Positions 31,215 through 33,395 of a DNA stretch of 33,395 bases are shown here, piece by piece. This DNA comes from Pleionea sp041591085 (GTDB lineage: Bacteria > Pseudomonadota > Gammaproteobacteria > Enterobacterales > Kangiellaceae): assembly GCA_041591085.1 (NCBI GenBank), contig JBFHSP010000011.1:1-33395 (forward strand). Reading direction: 5' to 3'. The notes below the pieces were generated by a model that searched no databases, was not told the origin of the DNA, and saw only the letters and a list, made by a program, of their open reading frames with translations. Position 1 is the first letter of the stretch. The number at the start of each line of letters is the position of its first letter. Made by a program: the position numbers and the translations under genes.

Positions 31215-32687
31215 TTAACCAATGATGTTCTTCTCTTTTTCGCGGCCGTAAATGTCCTCAAATCGAACAATGTCATCTTCACCTAAATAGCTTCCTGACT
31301 GAACTTCTATCAGTTCTAGAGGAAATTTACCTGGATTGACCAATCGATGGGTTGTGCCAATTGGAATATAGGTAGATTGATTTTCAGACATTAAAAACGT
31401 TTTATCGTCACAAGTCACTTCTGCAGTGCCATGAACCACAATCCAATGCTCAGCCCTATGATGATGCATTTGTAGTGATAAAGAAGCGCCAGGGTTCACA
31501 ATAATGCGTTTAACTTGATAGCGATCGCCGTAATCTACCGTTTCGTAATTTCCCCAAGGTCTATAGACTCGACGATGGACTTGATGTTCATTTCGAGCGC
31601 TGTCTTTGAGTTTAGTAACAATATGTTTTACATCTTGAGCTTTAGACTTATCTGCCACCAAAATTGCGTCGGGAGTTTCTACTATGACTAGGTCATCCAC
31701 GCCAACAGTTGCAACTAGCCGCTCTTGCGCCATGATAAAGGTATTATTGGTTTGCTCAGTGATTACATCACCAATCACTACATTACCATGCTCATCGGCA
31801 TTCATATAATCAGATACGCTTGGCCAAGCACCTAAATCGGTCCAATGGCAAACTAAGGGAGTCACAATCACACTGATACCCAAGCTTTTCAATGACTGGA
31901 TATTCTCGATGACCGCATAATCAATTGAATCACTTGGTGATTCAGTAAACGATTCTAAATCGACTCGTAAAAAATCTAAGTCTTGTTGCGCTTTATTAAT
32001 TGAGCGATTACAAGCGTCTAAAATAGCAGGATTTAATTCTTTTAAAGCCTTACGCCAAGTCTCGGCGGAACAAACAAACATGCCACTATTCCAATAATAG
32101 TTACCTGCGGCAATATAAGTTTCTGCGACAGTCAGTTCAGGCTTTTCTTTAAATGCCGTTACCGGTCCAATTGCCTTATCATTTAAACTGCCAGACTCTA
32201 TATAACCATAACCGGTGTGGGCAAATTCTGGCGTTATGCCAAATACACCTATGGTTGACGCTGAACCAATTTCTTCACACAACTTCGCCGCGGTTTTCAC
32301 AAATTCAAACGGCTCATCAATAGCATGATCAGCTGCTAATACCAGCATTAATCCATCTTCAAAATTTTGCGCAATATATTCCGCAGCTAGTGTTAAGGCT
32401 GGAGCCGTATTTTTAGCCGTTGGTTCCAAAATGATCGTCGATAGTGGTTCTTTAATTTCTTGAGCTTGTTGGGCAATTAAAAACCGATGTTGCTCATTAC
32501 ACACTACTACTGGAGGCATCCAGTCAATATTAGACTCATCCGACAAATATCGACAGCGCTCTAAAGTTTGTTGAAACAAACTTTTTTTGCCTGTGAGTTG
32601 CACCAGTTGTTTAGGAAAAAGTTCTCTCGACAGCGGCCAAAGTCGCGTTCCTGAGCCACCAGATAAAATTACGGGAAAAAGCTTCAC
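31215..32687 (-). CDS. manC: Mannose-1-phosphate guanylyltransferase / mannose-6-phosphate isomerase
   Basis: A 490-residue bifunctional type II enzyme (ManC/AlgA/XanB family) that makes GDP-mannose for surface polysaccharides. The N-terminal nucleotidyltransferase has LSGGSGTRLWPLSRELFPKQ (8-27), ILEPTAKNTAPALTLAA, FKEKPE and NSGMFV. The C-terminal cupin isomerase domain has PWGNYETVDYGDRYQVKRI, LSLQMHHHRAEHWIVVHGTA (metal-binding His and Glu) and IPIGTTHRLVNPG. The start is GTG with AAGGA six bases upstream. Both domains look complete. No terminator is obvious except the downstream inverted repeat. It is the upstream neighbour of the tyrosine phosphatase and downstream of the comEA-like gene's terminator. 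Confidence 0.96.
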   Translation of the reverse strand: MKLFPVILSGGSGTRLWPLSRELFPKQLVQLTGKKSLFQQTLERCRYLSDESNIDWMPPVVVCNEQHRFLIAQQAQEIKEPLSTIILEPTAKNTAPALTLAAEYIAQNFEDGLMLVLAADHAIDEPFEFVKTAAKLCEEIGSASTIGVFGITPEFAHTGYGYIESGSLNDKAIGPVTAFKEKPELTVAETYIAAGNYYWNSGMFVCSAETWRKALKELNPAILDACNRSINKAQQDLDFLRVDLESFTESPSDSIDYAVIENIQSLKSLGISVIVTPLVCHWTDLGAWPSVSDYMNADEHGNVVIGDVITEQTNNTFIMAQERLVATVGVDDLVIVETPDAILVADKSKAQDVKHIVTKLKDSARNEHQVHRRVYRPWGNYETVDYGDRYQVKRIIVNPGASLSLQMHHHRAEHWIVVHGTAEVTCDDKTFLMSENQSTYIPIGTTHRLVNPGKFPLELIEVQSGSYLGEDDIVRFEDIYGREKEKNIIG

Positions 32688-32740
32688 TTGATTTCCTTAT
32701 AGTTAGTGATCCTGATGCTCGGAGTTTACCTGAAATCGGT

Positions 32741-32757
32741 TCAGCATAAAATGCTGA
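32741..32757. repeat. Small perfect dyad upstream of manC
   Basis: TCAGCAT-AAA-ATGCTGA, a 7-bp perfect inverted repeat with a 3-base centre, 54 bases before the manC start and beside the comEA terminator. It could be an operator for manC; no regulator can be assigned. Confidence 0.5.
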
Positions 32758-32762
32758 AAAAT

Positions 32763-32790
32763 AAAAAAGGAGCTGATTCGCTCCTTTTTT
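32763..32790 (-). terminator. Rho-independent terminator of the comEA-like gene
   Basis: On the minus strand AAAAAAGGAGC-GAATCA-GCTCCTTTTTT is an 11-bp stem with GC core GGAGC and a T run, 23 bases past the comEA-like stop. It is symmetrical enough to work in both directions. Confidence 0.9.
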
Positions 32791-32813
32791 ATTTAACATG
32801 ACAACTTAGTTCA

Positions 32814-33125
32814 TTATATCGTCAATAAGTGTCTGTTTTTATCCAGAATAGCTTGGCCGATGCCTTTTACATCTAAAAGCTGTTCGACCGAGTTAAACTG
32901 CCCTACTTGATTTCTTAAAGCAATAATAGCTTTGGCTTTTTTCGCACCTACGCCTACTAACATTTGCGAAAAGTCCTGTTCGGTTGCTGTATTAATATTT
33001 AAAACTGCTACAGGATTTTCATAAGCACTTTCAATAAGACTCGGGTTGCTCTCTACCTGGGGTGGTTGAGCGAGCGCAAAAGTTGAGATAATTGCAATAA
33101 CCGTTAACAAAAATACATGTTTCAT
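32814..33125 (-). CDS. ComEA-like helix-hairpin-helix protein
   Basis: A 103-residue exported protein: signal peptide (MKHVFLLTVIAIISTFALA, cleavage about residue 19), a linker, then a tandem helix-hairpin-helix domain (VLNINTATEQDFSQMLVGVG, KKAKAIIALRNQVGQF, VEQLLDVKGIGQAILDKNRH) with the GVG and GIG hairpins. This is the short gammaproteobacterial ComEA type, which binds DNA in the periplasm during uptake. The window also carries type IV minor pilins needed for such uptake, so competence is plausible, although other components are not seen. It has a strong Shine-Dalgarno AAGGAG seven bases from the ATG. It lies 81 bases downstream of pyrF, with a CCCTTAAGGG palindrome (33157-33166) between. 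Confidence 0.9.
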   Translation of the reverse strand: MKHVFLLTVIAIISTFALAQPPQVESNPSLIESAYENPVAVLNINTATEQDFSQMLVGVGAKKAKAIIALRNQVGQFNSVEQLLDVKGIGQAILDKNRHLLTI

Positions 33126-33206
33126 AATGTTCTCCTTAGTTTAATTGATATCCTTACCCTTAAGGGCAAGCTCATCTTATTCGACTAAGAATTAATGAAA
33201 CAAGTG

Positions 33207-33395
33207 TCAGGCAAGACTTTCAGTTATTTCGCACAATGCTTTTAGTGGATGACTTGCTTGAGTAATAGGTCTTCCTATCACTAAGTAGTGAGAGCCATTT
33301 ATCATAGCTTGTTTGGGAGTAACAATCCGAGTTTGATCGTCTTGTTTAGATCCTTCTGGTCTAATACCAGGAGTGACTAATTTAAAGTCGGGTCC
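33207..33395 (-). CDS. pyrF: Orotidine 5'-phosphate decarboxylase, C-terminal end only
   Basis: The minus strand translates from the window edge to a TGA at 33207-33209 as 62 residues. It contains VTPGIRPEGSKQDDQTRIVT, the characteristic PyrF segment around the phosphate-binding loop, and YLVIGRPITQASHP, the second phosphate-binding segment. PyrF decarboxylates OMP to UMP in pyrimidine synthesis. About 170 N-terminal residues lie outside the window. No stop or frameshift is seen in the part present. The call is secure despite its length because both active-site motifs match. Confidence 0.95.
   Translation of the reverse strand, partial: GPDFKLVTPGIRPEGSKQDDQTRIVTPKQAMINGSHYLVIGRPITQASHPLKALCEITESLA

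Overview
The window looks like a chromosomal core region of an AT-rich (roughly 40% GC) marine-type gammaproteobacterium. The gene order queA / type IV minor pilin operon / ispH-fkpB-lspA-ileS-ribF-murJ / rpsT / obgE-rpmA-rplU / ispB is the arrangement I remember from Pseudomonas and relatives. A Kangiella/Aliikangiella-like lineage is my guess from overall protein character; the sequence alone does not prove it. No rRNA, tRNA, CRISPR array, insertion sequence or prophage gene was seen.

Positions 1-7660 (all minus strand): the 5' two thirds of queA, then a complete minor pilin operon transcribed fimU-pilV-pilW-pilX-pilY1-pilE with overlapping or tightly spaced genes and a strong terminator after pilE. 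PilY1 is unusually built: its VWA domain is interrupted by two tandem beta-sandwich-like repeats. Positions 7795-15120 (minus): murJ-ribF-ileS-lspA-fkpB-ispH, linking lipid II flipping, FMN/FAD synthesis, isoleucyl-tRNA synthesis, lipoprotein processing, a peptidyl-prolyl isomerase and the last step of the MEP pathway. An ompA-family gene with its own promoter and terminator sits between murJ and the divergent rpsT.

Positions 16886-18667 (minus): rplU-rpmA-obgE, divergent from ispB (plus). Positions 20221-24913 (plus) hold a three-gene redox operon. It encodes a GltD-like FAD/NAD(P)H subunit with ferredoxin-type clusters, a fused gamma-alpha subunit and a beta subunit of a 2-oxoacid:ferredoxin oxidoreductase, probably a 2-oxoglutarate:NADP+ oxidoreductase of KorABC type. 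Its 5' leader can form two hairpins that share complementary segments, which suggests a regulatory RNA. pckA follows with its own promoter and terminator, so the central segment is concerned with 2-oxoglutarate and oxaloacetate/PEP carbon flow.

Positions 26880-30465 (minus): speE followed after 9 bases by a pentapeptide-repeat/class III nucleotide cyclase fusion, then a gene for an HDOD protein that lacks the HD aspartate. Positions 30629-33395 (minus): a low-molecular-weight tyrosine phosphatase, bifunctional manC, a ComEA-like helix-hairpin-helix protein, and the 3' end of pyrF running out of the window.

The observations most worth following are the candidate regulatory RNA before the 2-oxoacid oxidoreductase operon, the pentapeptide-cyclase fusion whose substrate lysine is replaced, and the nested-domain PilY1.
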